A stretch of DNA of 64,000 nt. Origin: Sphingobium sp. Z007. Its GTDB lineage: Bacteria; Pseudomonadota; Alphaproteobacteria; Sphingomonadales; Sphingomonadaceae. Below, one piece after another: positions 43,742 to 52,876 of this stretch. The notes beneath the pieces are model-generated. The model had not been told where the DNA came from. It ran no database searches and saw nothing but the letters and a program-made list of their open reading frames with translations. Location: positions 806,001 to 870,000 of the forward strand of contig NZ_FBXK01000005.1 in assembly GCF_900013425.1 (NCBI RefSeq), in the 5' to 3' direction. The first letter of the stretch is position 1. The number at the start of each line of letters is the position of its first letter. Made by a program: the position numbers and the translations under genes.

Positions 43742-45181
43742 TCAGCCCTCGTCGGGCAGCGGAATGAGCTTGCCCGGGTTGAACAGGTCCTTGGGATCGA
43801 ACGCCGCTTTGATCGCGCGCAACGCGCCAATCCGTGCCGGGCTGGCAAGGCGGCCCAGTTCCGCGCGCTTCATCTGGCCGATGCCATGTTCGGCGGAGAT
43901 GGAGCCGCCCGCGGCGACCACCGCATCGTGGACGAAGCCGTTGATCGCCTGACCCTGCGTCGCGATCCAGGCCGGGCCGTCGCTGGTCCCCTTGGGCGCG
44001 CGCACATGAAAATGGACGTTGCCGTCTCCCAGATGCCCGAAGGACGACGCCGTGGTGCCGGGAAAGGCGCGTTCCGCTGCGGCGGCGGCATCGATCATGA
44101 AGGCCGGCATCTTCGCCACCGGCACGCTGATATCGTATTGCAGCGCCGGCCCCTGCGCCTTCTCCGATTCCGACAGCGATTCGCGGATGCGCCAAAAAGC
44201 GTCCGCCTGCGCTTCGTTGGCGGCGAGCGCCGCATCGATCGCAATGCCGCGCTCGAACGCGTGCGCCAGCGCTGCTTCCAGCCGTTCGGACGGCCCCGGT
44301 TCGGACAGGTCGGCATGATCGACCTCGATCAGCACATGCCAGGGCGTGCGCGTCTCGATCGGCGACCGTGTGCCGGGGATATGGCCCAGAACAAAGCCCA
44401 GCGTCTCGTCGGCGATCACCTCGAACCCTTCCACGCTATCGCCCAATAGGGTTTCGGCGAGCCGCAGCAGCGCCAGCGCGTCGGCGGGCGTCCGCACCCC
44501 GACCCAGCCCACCGCGCGCGCGGCGATGGCAGGGACGAGCCGCACCGCAGCCGCGGTAACGATGCCCAGCGTCCCCTCCGCGCCGATCAGCAACTGCTTG
44601 ATGTCGTAACCGCGATTATCCTTCTTGAGCGCGTCCAGGCCGTCGAAGATGCTGCCGTCGGGCAGCACCGCCTCGATCCCCTCGACCAGCGCGCGCATCG
44701 TGCCATGGCGCAGGACCTGCGTGCCGCCCGCATTGGTCGATACCAGCCCGCCGATCGTGGCGGAGCCCTTGGCCCCCAGGCTCAGCGGAAAACGCCGCCC
44801 CTGTTCTTCCGCCGCATCGTGCAGGACGCTCAGGATCACGCCCGCCTCGCACACCGCCAGATTATCGTCAGGCGACAAGCTACGTATCCGGTTCATCCGC
44901 CGCAGCGACAGGATCAGCGCCGATCCGTCCGCGGGCGGGGTCGCGCCGCCGACCATAGATGTATTGCCGCCCTGCGGCACCAGCGCGACGCCCAGTTCCG
45001 CCGCCAGCGTCACGGTCGCGGCGACCTCCTGCGTGGAAGCAGGCGACAGGATCGCGGCCGCCACGCCATGATAGCGCCCGCGCCAGTCGTTCACCCAGGG
45101 GGCGATGTCGTCGGGATCGGTGACGACCCCCTTGGGGCCGAGCAGGGCGATGAAGCGGTCGATCATGTCTTGTCCAATCAT
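43742..45181 (-). CDS. FAD-linked oxidase of the GlcD / D-2-hydroxy-acid dehydrogenase family
   Basis: The 479-residue flavoprotein has a PCMH-type FAD domain with LVPQGGNTSMVGGATPP and GLVSTNAGGTQVLRHGTMRALVEGIEAVLPDG, and a C-terminal FAD-oxidase domain ending with SFGHLGDGNVHFHVRAP and SISAEHGIGQMKRAEL. These are the hallmarks of D-2-hydroxyglutarate, D-lactate and glycolate (GlcD) dehydrogenases. The exact substrate is open. It is a single gene, convergent with nothing and divergent from the next small gene. Translation may start at the second Met, five codons in. Confidence 0.9.
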   Translation of the reverse strand: MIGQDMIDRFIALLGPKGVVTDPDDIAPWVNDWRGRYHGVAAAILSPASTQEVAATVTLAAELGVALVPQGGNTSMVGGATPPADGSALILSLRRMNRIRSLSPDDNLAVCEAGVILSVLHDAAEEQGRRFPLSLGAKGSATIGGLVSTNAGGTQVLRHGTMRALVEGIEAVLPDGSIFDGLDALKKDNRGYDIKQLLIGAEGTLGIVTAAAVRLVPAIAARAVGWVGVRTPADALALLRLAETLLGDSVEGFEVIADETLGFVLGHIPGTRSPIETRTPWHVLIEVDHADLSEPGPSERLEAALAHAFERGIAIDAALAANEAQADAFWRIRESLSESEKAQGPALQYDISVPVAKMPAFMIDAAAAAERAFPGTTASSFGHLGDGNVHFHVRAPKGTSDGPAWIATQGQAINGFVHDAVVAAGGSISAEHGIGQMKRAELGRLASPARIGALRAIKAAFDPKDLFNPGKLIPLPDEG

Positions 45182-45259
45182 GGGACGAGCTTATGCCCCG
45201 GAATTCATCGACGGTTCAACCACCGCTCGATAGCATCGCACGCATATAAGGGGTCCGTC

Positions 45260-45694
45260 TTGGTTCATTCCATATTGCTGCTGCTTTCCGCGTCGACCGG
45301 CGATCCGATCCAATGGGCGCAATTGTCCATCCAGCAGCGCGTTATCATCCGCGTGCCGATGACGCGAAAGGGCAGGGTGCCCGCACGGATCGCGCCGGAT
45401 GCGCGTGAGCAGTGGCAGGAGAAGAAGGGGCCGCGTTGCGTCGCACTGCGCTCTATTCGCGGCGGCAGTATCGTCGTGAAAAACGGCGTCGATCTCATTC
45501 TTGCCGACAATCACCGCTATCGCGCCCGGCTGGAAAAGGGATGCGACTCCATAGGCTTCTATTCCGGCTTCTATGTCGAACCGGACGAGGATGGATCGCT
45601 CTGTTCGGGGCGGGACGAATTGCAGGCGCGCAGTGGGCTTAGCTGCGCAATCGACAGTTTCCGTCGGCTTATCCCAGGGGACGAGGAAAATTGA
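45260..45694 (+). CDS. Small exported or membrane-attached hypothetical protein
   Basis: A 144-residue frame starts at a TTG with AAGGGG at 7 bp; no ATG lies near. The N-terminus (MVHSILLLLSASTG) is hydrophobic and could be a short signal sequence. The remainder is basic, with QQRVIIRVPMTRKGR and KKGPRCVALRSIRGGSIVVKNGVDLILADNHRYRARLEKGCDSI, and a pair of later Cys residues (SLCSG, LSCAID). I recall similar short proteins annotated as hypothetical in sphingomonads but cannot name a family. The open frame extends far upstream antisense to the FAD oxidase gene, which is a shadow. Confidence 0.65.
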   Translation: MVHSILLLLSASTGDPIQWAQLSIQQRVIIRVPMTRKGRVPARIAPDAREQWQEKKGPRCVALRSIRGGSIVVKNGVDLILADNHRYRARLEKGCDSIGFYSGFYVEPDEDGSLCSGRDELQARSGLSCAIDSFRRLIPGDEEN

Positions 45695-45819
45695 TCGCCC
45701 GCCGCCACCCGGCAACTGCGCGATTTTCTTGACAAGAGGCCGATATTTCCGCAATGCGCGGCCGATTTCCGTCTCGCATGCGCGCGGGGCGGACAAGCCT
45801 CCTGTTCCCGGACCATTGA

Positions 45820-47301
45820 ATGACTTTTGCCGATCTCGGCCTTTCCGACGAATTGCTCAGGGCCGTAACCGAATCCGGTTACGACACGCCCACTCCCATT
45901 CAGGCGCAGGCGATACCCTCCGTCCTTATGATGCGCGACATCATCGGCATCGCCCAGACGGGGACGGGAAAAACCGCCAGCTTCGTGCTGCCGATGATCG
46001 ACATTCTTGCCCATGGTCGCAGCCGCGCGCGCATGCCGCGCTCGCTGATCCTGGAGCCGACGCGCGAACTCGCCGCTCAGGTGGCGGAAAATTTCGAGAA
46101 ATACGGCAAATATCATAAGCTCTCCATGGCGCTGCTGATCGGTGGCGTGTCGATGGGGGATCAACTGGCCGCGCTTGAAAAGGGCGTGGACGTGCTGATC
46201 GCAACGCCCGGCCGCCTGATGGATCTGTTCGGTCGCGGCAAAATCATGCTCAACGGCTGTTCGCTGCTGGTCATCGACGAAGCCGACCGGATGCTCGACA
46301 TGGGCTTCATCCCGGATATCGAGGAAATCTGCACAAAGCTGCCCGCGCAGCGCCAGACACTGCTGTTTTCCGCGACGATGCCGCCGGTCATCAAGAAACT
46401 GGCGGATAAATTCCTGTCCAACCCCAAATCGATCGAAGTCGCGCGCCCCGCCAGCGCCTCGATCAACATCACCCAGCGTCTGGTGAAGGTCGATTCGCGC
46501 AAGAAGCGCGACGTCTTGTCCAAAATGCTCAAGGAAGCCGACGTCACCAGCGCGGTCATTTTCTGCAACCGCAAGACGACGGTGCGGGACTTGAACAAGA
46601 GCCTGCAACGCGACGGCTTCAAATCCGGCGAAATCCATGGCGATATCGACCAGGGTTCGCGCATCGCCGAACTGGAACGCTTCCGCGCCGGCACCGTCAC
46701 CATCCTGGTTGCGTCGGACGTCGCGGCGCGCGGTCTGGACATCAAGGGCGTCAGCCACGTCTTCAACTATGACGCGCCCTGGCACCCGGATGATTATGTC
46801 CACCGCATCGGCCGCACCGGTCGCGCAGGCGCATCGGGCGTCGCTTACACCTTCGTCACCGAAGCGGATGCCGAAGCGATCGACAACATCCAGAAGCTGA
46901 TCGGCACCAAGATCGAGGTCGTCGGTGCCGCCGAAATCGTCGCATCGGCTGAACCGGCCAAGGGTGAGCCCGCCAAGGACGAACCGACCCGCGCCCCACG
47001 CAGTCGCGGCCGGGGCGCACGCCCCGCCGCTGCCCCGGCCCAGGAAGCGCCGATCGAAGCACCGGCTCCTGCTCCGGTCCGCGAAGAAGCACCGCGCGAA
47101 GAAAAGGCCCGTGAGGAGCGTCCGCGTCAGGATCGCCCGCGCGACAATAGCCAGCGCGACGAGCGCCCCCGCGATTCACGCCCCGATCGCACCGCCTCCG
47201 CCCCGCCGCCGCGCCGCCGCAATGACCATGTCGATGATGGCCCGGACGACGGCTGGAACGGCCCGGTCCCCGAATTCCTGAACTTCGGGTTCGATGGCTG
47301 A
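45820..47301 (+). CDS. rhlE: DEAD-box RNA helicase, RhlE type
   Basis: The 493-residue helicase has the Q motif (GYDTPTPIQAQAIP), Walker A AQTGTGKT, motif Ia PTRELAAQV, motif II VIDEADRMLDMGF (DEAD), motif III FSATMPP, and motifs V-VI ARGLDIKGVSHVFNYD and HRIGRTGRAG. The core ends near residue 375. The last ~110 residues are a low-complexity Arg/Pro/Glu/Ala tail with many R-P and R-E-E repeats, likely an RNA-binding extension used in ribosome assembly, cold response or RNA decay. The start is the ATG at 45820. Confidence 0.93.
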   Translation: MTFADLGLSDELLRAVTESGYDTPTPIQAQAIPSVLMMRDIIGIAQTGTGKTASFVLPMIDILAHGRSRARMPRSLILEPTRELAAQVAENFEKYGKYHKLSMALLIGGVSMGDQLAALEKGVDVLIATPGRLMDLFGRGKIMLNGCSLLVIDEADRMLDMGFIPDIEEICTKLPAQRQTLLFSATMPPVIKKLADKFLSNPKSIEVARPASASINITQRLVKVDSRKKRDVLSKMLKEADVTSAVIFCNRKTTVRDLNKSLQRDGFKSGEIHGDIDQGSRIAELERFRAGTVTILVASDVAARGLDIKGVSHVFNYDAPWHPDDYVHRIGRTGRAGASGVAYTFVTEADAEAIDNIQKLIGTKIEVVGAAEIVASAEPAKGEPAKDEPTRAPRSRGRGARPAAAPAQEAPIEAPAPAPVREEAPREEKAREERPRQDRPRDNSQRDERPRDSRPDRTASAPPPRRRNDHVDDGPDDGWNGPVPEFLNFGFDG

Positions 47302-47366
47302 TTTTTAGCGGTGGCTCTGGCGTTCGATGGCTTCGGATTGCCCCGTAAATCCCAGCTAATTTTGCG

Positions 47367-48062
47367 CTAAAGTAACCCTTGCGCCCGCAAACTCGCATGA
47401 CCGGTCGCCGCCATGATGATATGGTCATGCACTGCGATGCCCAGCCGCTTGCCCGCCTCCACGATTTGCCGCGTGATGTCGATATCCTGCCGGCTGGGCG
47501 ACGGATCGCCCGACGGGTGGTTATGCACCAGGATCAGAGCGGCCGATCCCAATTCCATCGCCCGCTTGATGACCTCGCGCACATAAATCGCTGCCTGATC
47601 AATCGATCCGTCGCCCATATGATCGTCGCGGATCAGCATGTTGCGGCTGTTGAGGTGCAACACGCGTACCCGCTCGACATGCAGATGCGCCATGTCCGCG
47701 CGCAGATAGTCGAGCAGAGCCTGCCAACTCGCCAGCACCGGCCGCGCCGCCACCTCGTTGCGCAGCATCCGCAGCGCGCTCGCCTGCACGATCTTGATCG
47801 CCGCGATGCTGGTGTCGCCCATGCCGGGCACGCGGGCGATTGCCTGCCAATCGGCGCTCATCAGCCCGCCGATGCCGCCAAATTCGCGCAGCAGCGTTTT
47901 GGCCAGCGGCTTGGTGTCGCGCCGGGGAATCGCCAGCGCGAGGAGATATTCGATCAGTTCATGGTCGTGCAGCGCCTCGCCGCCGCTCTCCGCCAGCTTG
48001 CTTCGCAACCGCGCGCGATGGCCGACGCCATCATGCGCGGCCTTTTCGTCCTGATCCGCCAA
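47367..48062 (-). CDS. radC: RadC-family JAB-domain protein
   Basis: The 231-residue protein has an N-terminal helix-hairpin-helix region (GLMSADWQAIARVPGMGDTSIAAIK) and a C-terminal JAMM/MPN fold with ILVHNHPSGDPSPSRQD, the H-x-H...S-x-x-D zinc motif. Once named a DNA repair protein, RadC's function remains unsettled. It is convergent with the helicase gene and divergent from the ydbH-like gene. Length and motifs are normal. Confidence 0.93.
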   Translation of the reverse strand: MADQDEKAAHDGVGHRARLRSKLAESGGEALHDHELIEYLLALAIPRRDTKPLAKTLLREFGGIGGLMSADWQAIARVPGMGDTSIAAIKIVQASALRMLRNEVAARPVLASWQALLDYLRADMAHLHVERVRVLHLNSRNMLIRDDHMGDGSIDQAAIYVREVIKRAMELGSAALILVHNHPSGDPSPSRQDIDITRQIVEAGKRLGIAVHDHIIMAATGHASLRAQGLL

Positions 48063-48222
48063 ACTTTCGTCCCCTTCACTGGCCCGATGACGCTATGCGT
48101 TGCGGAATCGCGGGGCAAGGATATTTAAGGGCTTAAAGACGTTGTGGTCCCGTTACGGACCAAGGCTATCATAGTCCCAATATCGTAATCATTCTCGCAG
48201 CAAGCCGGGGTTGGCCATAAGC

Positions 48223-51200
48223 ATGGAAGAACAGGACGGCGAAGAGACGGTTCGCCGGGCATGGCTGCGCTGGCTGGGCGTCGGCACCGGGTCGTTGGCG
48301 CTGGTGCTGGTCGCGCTGTGGACGCAGCGCGCGCCGATCGCGGAGAATTTCGTCAGCCGGGAACTCAATCGGCGCGGGGTGCAGGCCAATTATGACCTGG
48401 TCGATGTTGGCCTGCGCACTCAGCGGATCGAGAATATCGTGCTGGGCAATCCGGCCCGGCCGGATATGACGGCGCGCTGGGTAGAGGTCGACATCGCCTT
48501 TGTCGGCCTGACGCCGCAGGTCGCGGCGGTGCGGGCCGGGGGCGTGCGCCTGCGCGGCACGCTGCATGACGGCGTTATGCGCCTGGGCGAACTTGACAAG
48601 TTCCGCGATCCCGATTCGACCGCGCCGTTCAGCCTGCCCGACATCATTGTGGCGCTTGCCGACGCGCGGCTGACGCTGGATACCGACGCCGGGCGTATGG
48701 GCATGCAGATTGACGGCAATGGCAATCTCCAGTCGGGTTTCCGCGGCACGCTCGCCGCCGCCACGCCGCGCGCGTCGCTGGCGGGCTGTGGGCTGACGCA
48801 GGCGACCGCGCTACTCGACATCGCGATGCGGCAGGGGCGGCCCCATCTGTCCGGTCCGCTGCGCGCCGACGCATTCGCCTGCCGCGACGCGGGGGCAGCG
48901 ATCGCCCGGCCTCTCGCGACGATCGACCTCAACCTGGGACAAGGGCTCGACCGCTGGAGCGGCCATGTCGACCTGTCGGGCGAAGCGTTCAAGGGCAATG
49001 GCGTTGTGATGGCCTCGCCCACTGGTCGCGTCGATTTCAACGGCACGGCGGCGCGCACCGGCGGCAAACTGCGTCTGGGCGCCAAGGCGGTCACGGCGCG
49101 CGGCGCCTTGCTGCGCGAGGCACGCCTGACCGGCGATTGGGTGGTCGGCAACGACGGCAACAGCCTCAAGGGCGCCCTGTCAGGACAGGACATCCGCGTC
49201 GCCGGGCGCGATCCGCTGGCCGGTGTCCGCGCCGCTGCGGCCGGAACGCCGGTGGGGCCACTCGCCGCGCGCCTGGCCGATGCGGTCGAGCGCGCGGGCG
49301 CGGCCAATCGTCTCCACACCCGCTTCGCCCTGGTCCAGAAACAGGGCAGCGGCAGCGTCGTCATCACCGACGCGGGCCTCGACGCGCGCAGTGGCGCGCG
49401 CATCGGCCTCGCGTCCGGCGCGCTGGCGACCCTGGCCTGGCCGGGCAAGGTCGGCGGGCTGGATTGGGCGCTTGACGGCGCGCTGACCACGGACGGCGGC
49501 GGCCTGCCGAAGGGCGCGCTGCGCCTCAAACGGCGACCGGGCGGCGGGTTCGGCGGTGAATTATTCGTCGATCCCTATGCCGCCGGAGACGCCCGCCTGG
49601 CGCTCGACCGGGTGCGCTTCACCGCCGACGCCAACGGCGCGACCCGCTTTTCCACCGCCGTCCGGCTCGACGGTCCCTTGCCCGACGGACGCCTGCGCGG
49701 CCTCAGCCTGCCGGTCGAAGGGCGCATGGCCGCCAATGGCGCGCTGACCATCAACCCTGCCTGCGTGCCGGTATCGCTGGTCGAGGCGCGCTACGGTAAT
49801 TTCGCGCTGGGCCAGACCCGCCAGACCCTCTGTCCGGTGGGTGGCGCGATGTTCGCCACCGGGCCGGGCGGCATCAGCGGCGGCGCGGAAATCCGCAAAC
49901 TCGCCCTTAATGGACGCAGCGGCGACAGCCCAATGCGCCTGACCGCCGATCAGGCGCGCGTGGCGCTGGGCCGCACCGGATTCGCGCTCGCCAATCCGGC
50001 GCTGACGATCGGCCCGCAGGACGCGCCGGTGCGCCTGACCGCCGCCGCGCTGGACGGCGCACTGACCAAGGATGGTTTCGGCGGCAAGGTGACGGGCGCG
50101 GGCGGCCAGATCGGCAGCGTGCCGCTGATCGTCGAGCAGGGCGCGGGCGACTGGCGCTTCGCCAAGGGCGCGCTGACCTTCCGCGCCGCCATGACCGTGC
50201 GCGATTCGCAGGCGCCCGCGCGTTTCACGCCGCTCTCGGTCCCCGACTTCGCGCTGACCCTCAAGGACGGCCGCATCGCCGCCACCGGCACGCTCCACGC
50301 GCCGCGCAATGGCGCGACCGTCGCCCGCACCGACATCGCCCACGACCTGTCGAGCGGGAAAGGCCATGCCGACCTCATCGTCTCCAACCTCGTCTTCGGT
50401 CCCGGCCTCCAGCCGGAGGATGTGACCCCGCTCGCGCTCGGCGTCGTCGCCAATGTGAACGCGACCGTCGCGGGGCAGGGGCGAATCGACTGGACCGGAT
50501 CGGCCGTCACCTCCACCGGCACGTTCCGCACCGACAATGCCAATCTCGCCGCCGCCTTTGGCCCGGTGGAGGGACTGTCGGGCGAAATCCGCTTCACCGA
50601 TTTGATCAACATGGTCACCGCGCCGGGGCAGGAAGTGCGGATCAAGTCGGTTAATCCGGGCGTCGAGGTCCGCGACGGCGTCGTCCGCTATCGGCTGGAG
50701 GCCGGGCAGAAGGTCCGCATCGAAGGGGGCGGCTGGCCCTTCTCCGGTGGCGAACTCTCGCTGCTGCCCACCACCATGGATTTCAGCGCGGACGTCGATC
50801 GCTACCTGACCTTCCGCGTCGTCGGCTTGGACGCGGGCGCCTTCATCCAGGCGATGGAGTTGGACAATATCTCCGCCACCGGCACGTTCGACGGCATCAT
50901 GCCGCTGATCTTCAACGCGCAGGGCGGGCGCGTGGCGGGCGGCGTATTGGTCGCCCGGCAACAGGGGATGCCGCCGCTCATCATGCCTGAAGGCGTGCTG
51001 CCGACCATCCCCTGCGATCCTGGCCGCCAGTCGGGCGTGCTGTCCTATGTCGGCCCGGTGTCGAACGAACAGCTTGGCGTCATGGGCAAAATGGCCTTCG
51101 ACGCGCTCAAGGATTTGCAATATAAATGCCTGACCATCCTGATGGACGGCGCGCTGGACGGCGAAATGGTCACCAACGTCGTCTTCAACGGCGTCAATCG

Positions 51201-51450
51201 CGGCCAATTGGGCAATATACCCAGCGGGATCAGCCGCAGCTTCATCGGCCTGCCCTTCATCTTCAATGTCCGCGTGTCGGCGCCCTTCCGCGGGTTGCTG
51301 GGCACCGCCCAATCCTTCATCGACCCGTCGCAGCTCATTCAGAACAGCATCGGCGACAAGGTGCAGCAGGAGATGAAGGCGAATGGCGATAACGGCCTTG
51401 CGGTTCAGCCTGCGGAAAGCGACACTGTGTCAAACGGGGAGCAGAAATGA
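48223..51450 (+). CDS. ydbH: YdbH-like AsmA-type intermembrane lipid-transport protein
   Basis: About 1075 residues with a single N-terminal membrane anchor (WLGVGTGSLALVLVALW) and a long beta-rich periplasmic body of repeating 30-40-residue strands with Gly/Ala-rich character, as in the AsmA superfamily (YhdP, TamB, YdbH). The C-terminal ~300 residues (SGGELSLLPTTMDFSADVDRYLTFRVVGLDAGAFIQAMELDNISATGTFDGIMPLIF) match the YdbH conserved domain. Identification is strengthened by the next two genes, which look like YnbE and YdbL, reproducing the Escherichia coli operon order. In E. coli the three proteins act in phospholipid transport to the outer membrane. A TTG at 48211 is an alternative start. 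Confidence 0.85.
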   Translation: MEEQDGEETVRRAWLRWLGVGTGSLALVLVALWTQRAPIAENFVSRELNRRGVQANYDLVDVGLRTQRIENIVLGNPARPDMTARWVEVDIAFVGLTPQVAAVRAGGVRLRGTLHDGVMRLGELDKFRDPDSTAPFSLPDIIVALADARLTLDTDAGRMGMQIDGNGNLQSGFRGTLAAATPRASLAGCGLTQATALLDIAMRQGRPHLSGPLRADAFACRDAGAAIARPLATIDLNLGQGLDRWSGHVDLSGEAFKGNGVVMASPTGRVDFNGTAARTGGKLRLGAKAVTARGALLREARLTGDWVVGNDGNSLKGALSGQDIRVAGRDPLAGVRAAAAGTPVGPLAARLADAVERAGAANRLHTRFALVQKQGSGSVVITDAGLDARSGARIGLASGALATLAWPGKVGGLDWALDGALTTDGGGLPKGALRLKRRPGGGFGGELFVDPYAAGDARLALDRVRFTADANGATRFSTAVRLDGPLPDGRLRGLSLPVEGRMAANGALTINPACVPVSLVEARYGNFALGQTRQTLCPVGGAMFATGPGGISGGAEIRKLALNGRSGDSPMRLTADQARVALGRTGFALANPALTIGPQDAPVRLTAAALDGALTKDGFGGKVTGAGGQIGSVPLIVEQGAGDWRFAKGALTFRAAMTVRDSQAPARFTPLSVPDFALTLKDGRIAATGTLHAPRNGATVARTDIAHDLSSGKGHADLIVSNLVFGPGLQPEDVTPLALGVVANVNATVAGQGRIDWTGSAVTSTGTFRTDNANLAAAFGPVEGLSGEIRFTDLINMVTAPGQEVRIKSVNPGVEVRDGVVRYRLEAGQKVRIEGGGWPFSGGELSLLPTTMDFSADVDRYLTFRVVGLDAGAFIQAMELDNISATGTFDGIMPLIFNAQGGRVAGGVLVARQQGMPPLIMPEGVLPTIPCDPGRQSGVLSYVGPVSNEQLGVMGKMAFDALKDLQYKCLTILMDGALDGEMVTNVVFNGVNRGQLGNIPSGISRSFIGLPFIFNVRVSAPFRGLLGTAQSFIDPSQLIQNSIGDKVQQEMKANGDNGLAVQPAESDTVSNGEQK

Positions 51451-51635
51451 AGATACAGGCAATCATGACAGCGGCTTTGACCGCTTCCGCGTTGGGGGGC
51501 TGCATTCAGGTGAAGGCGCCCGACAAGCCGATCGAAATCAACCTGAACGTCAAGGTGCAGCAGGAAGTCGTCGTCAAGCTGCAACGTGATGCGCAGGATC
51601 TTATCCAGAATAACCCGGAGTTGTTCCCGCAATGA
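51447..51635 (+). CDS. ynbE: YnbE-like small outer-membrane lipoprotein
   Basis: The 62-residue precursor has a lipobox SALGGC, leaving a ~45-residue mature lipoprotein: KAPDKPIEINLNVKVQQEVVVKL is the family core, ending QNNPELFPQ. YnbE multimerises and extends the beta-sheet of YdbH at the outer membrane in E. coli. The start overlaps the ydbH stop (ATGA) and its stop overlaps the ydbL start (ATGA), so all three are coupled. Confidence 0.88.
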   Translation: MKIQAIMTAALTASALGGCIQVKAPDKPIEINLNVKVQQEVVVKLQRDAQDLIQNNPELFPQ

Positions 51636-52033
51636 CACGCAAGATATTCATGTTCGCCGCCGGCGCTGTGATTGCGCTGGCCAGCGGCTTCGCCATGACC
51701 GCGCCCGCCCGCGCCCAGTCCGGCCCCGTCGCCGCCGCCATGGCGGCCGGTACGGTGGGCGAGCAGGCGGACGGCTATCTCGGCATCGCCGGGATGGTCG
51801 GCGCGGACGTCCGCGCCGAAGTGGAAGCCATCAACATCAAGCGCCGCGCCGCCTATACGCAGCTTGCGGGCCAGCGCGGCGTCACGGTGCAGGACGTCGC
51901 GGCGGCCACCGGTTGCCAGACGCTCAGCAGCCGGGTGAAGCAGGGTCAGGCCTATCGCATCGGCGCGGGCGCCTGGCAGACCAAGGGCGCAGGCGCGATT
52001 GCGCTGCCGGGCTATTGCGCGACGGCGGGTTGA
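51632..52033 (+). CDS. ydbL: YdbL-family (DUF1318) periplasmic protein
   Basis: The 133-residue protein has a signal peptide ending TAPARAQ-S. The mature part fits DUF1318: GTVGEQADGYLGI, then VRAEVEAINIKRRAAYTQLAGQRGVTVQDVAAATGCQTL, ending with QAYRIGAGAWQTKGAGA. In E. coli YdbL modulates the YdbH-YnbE interaction. It is the last gene of the operon and is followed by a strong terminator 27 bp after the stop. Confidence 0.9.
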   Translation: MTRKIFMFAAGAVIALASGFAMTAPARAQSGPVAAAMAAGTVGEQADGYLGIAGMVGADVRAEVEAINIKRRAAYTQLAGQRGVTVQDVAAATGCQTLSSRVKQGQAYRIGAGAWQTKGAGAIALPGYCATAG

Positions 52034-52060
52034 TCGCAGCGGGTTGGAGAATGAAGGAAG

Positions 52061-52090
52061 GGCGCGGTGGCGATGCCACCGCGCCTTTTT
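52061..52090 (+). terminator. Rho-independent terminator of the ydbH-ynbE-ydbL operon
   Basis: A perfect 11-bp stem (GGCGCGGTGGC with GCCACCGCGCC, loop GAT) is followed by TTTTTATT. Confidence 0.92.
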
Positions 52091-52103
52091 ATTGGGAGCT
52101 AAT

Positions 52104-52150
52104 CCTCCCCTGCAAGGGGAGGTGGGGCGCGAAGCGCCTCGGAGGGGTAG
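52104..52150. repeat. Sphingomonad-type intergenic palindromic repeat
   Basis: CCTCCCC-TGCAA-GGGGAGG (52104-52122) is followed by a second GC-rich hairpin (GGCGC-GAA-GCGCC) and GGAGGGGT. The same two-hairpin layout is familiar from intergenic repeats of Sphingobium and Sphingomonas genomes; this is recall only. Confidence 0.6.
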
Positions 52151-52240
52151 GGAAAGGAATTACCGGAAACGACCATTTGTTGCCTTTGATTTGTCTCGAC
52201 GAGCTTCTTACAAGCGGACGTGGCAAAAGGGGGCGGCGAG

Positions 52241-52798
52241 ATGGCGTTGCGAGTTTCTGCGGCTAAACCCGCTATGGCGCTTTGCCTGCTAGCCCTCACC
52301 TCATGCGACGCCCATTGGGGCGATTCTGCCATAAACAGCGAACTGGACAAGGCGGAAGTGATAGGGTGCTACAAATCACCCAGCGCAAATCCTATACTTA
52401 GGGTCACGCATACGAAAATATTTGCCGATCAATCGTCCGTGTATGAGCAATATATATATGCTCGAATTGGCAAAAATAATTATCCGGCTTTGGTAGTTCG
52501 TCCCCGAATGGCTATTCAATTAACACAAGATAGTCCGCGAATTTACTCCTTTGTTCTCTACACCAAAGGAACCGGAGAAGATTTCAGTTATAGGGTTACC
52601 GACACTTTGCAGGGCAAGGTAATCCATATGAGTTTGGAAAATGGTCAGCAAATCGCGTTCATACGGACCAATTGTCCAGCCTCGGCGAGTGGCAAATTCC
52701 GCGGTTTGTCGCTAAAAGCCGACCATCCGCCATCCACCCAACCTCACCACCCATTCCAACGTCATCCCGGCCTTGAGCCGGGATCCCGCTTCTCTTGA
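52241..52798 (+). CDS. Putative small lipoprotein, AT-rich, C-terminus formed by a palindromic repeat
   Basis: The frame encodes about 185 residues from the ATG at 52241 (GTG at 52220 also possible). An N-terminal signal with LLALTSC forms a lipobox. The body (AEVIGCYKSPSANPILRVTHTKIF to IAFIRTNC) has two further Cys residues. The DNA between about 52380 and 52660 is visibly richer in A/T than its neighbours, which hints at horizontal origin. The final ~15 codons (FQRHPGLEPGSRFS) are read from the left arm of a REP-like palindrome that also supplies the region of the stop, so the original C-terminus has probably been replaced. Function unknown. Confidence 0.6.
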   Translation: MALRVSAAKPAMALCLLALTSCDAHWGDSAINSELDKAEVIGCYKSPSANPILRVTHTKIFADQSSVYEQYIYARIGKNNYPALVVRPRMAIQLTQDSPRIYSFVLYTKGTGEDFSYRVTDTLQGKVIHMSLENGQQIAFIRTNCPASASGKFRGLSLKADHPPSTQPHHPFQRHPGLEPGSRFS

Positions 52799-52842
52799 TC
52801 CGCGCGAAATAAGCGGGATGCCGGGTCAAGCCCGGCATGACG
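52760..52842. repeat. REP-like inverted pair (REPIN-like) 1
   Basis: Arm 1 (52760-52791) starts CGTCATCCCGGCCTTGAGCC and ends ATCCCGCTT. Arm 2 (52811-52842) is its inverse with paired substitutions, reading on the minus strand CGTCATGCCGGGCTTGACCC and so on. Each arm is itself a hairpin, and the two arms face each other across 19 bp. Compensatory differences between arms suggest selection on, or duplication of, the folded form. Confidence 0.85.
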
Positions 52843-52876
52843 GGACGGGAATATCCCCCAATCCCCGCAATCCCCC

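Noticed and set aside
44705..45259. Long N-terminal extension of the small gene at 45260
   Set aside because: It would run antisense through the FAD oxidase start region; the TTG at 45260 has a good Shine-Dalgarno and a hydrophobic leader.
49561..51312. A 583-codon minus-strand frame inside the ydbH-like gene
   Set aside because: Composition-driven shadow; the plus strand carries the conserved C-terminal domain and the coupled downstream genes.
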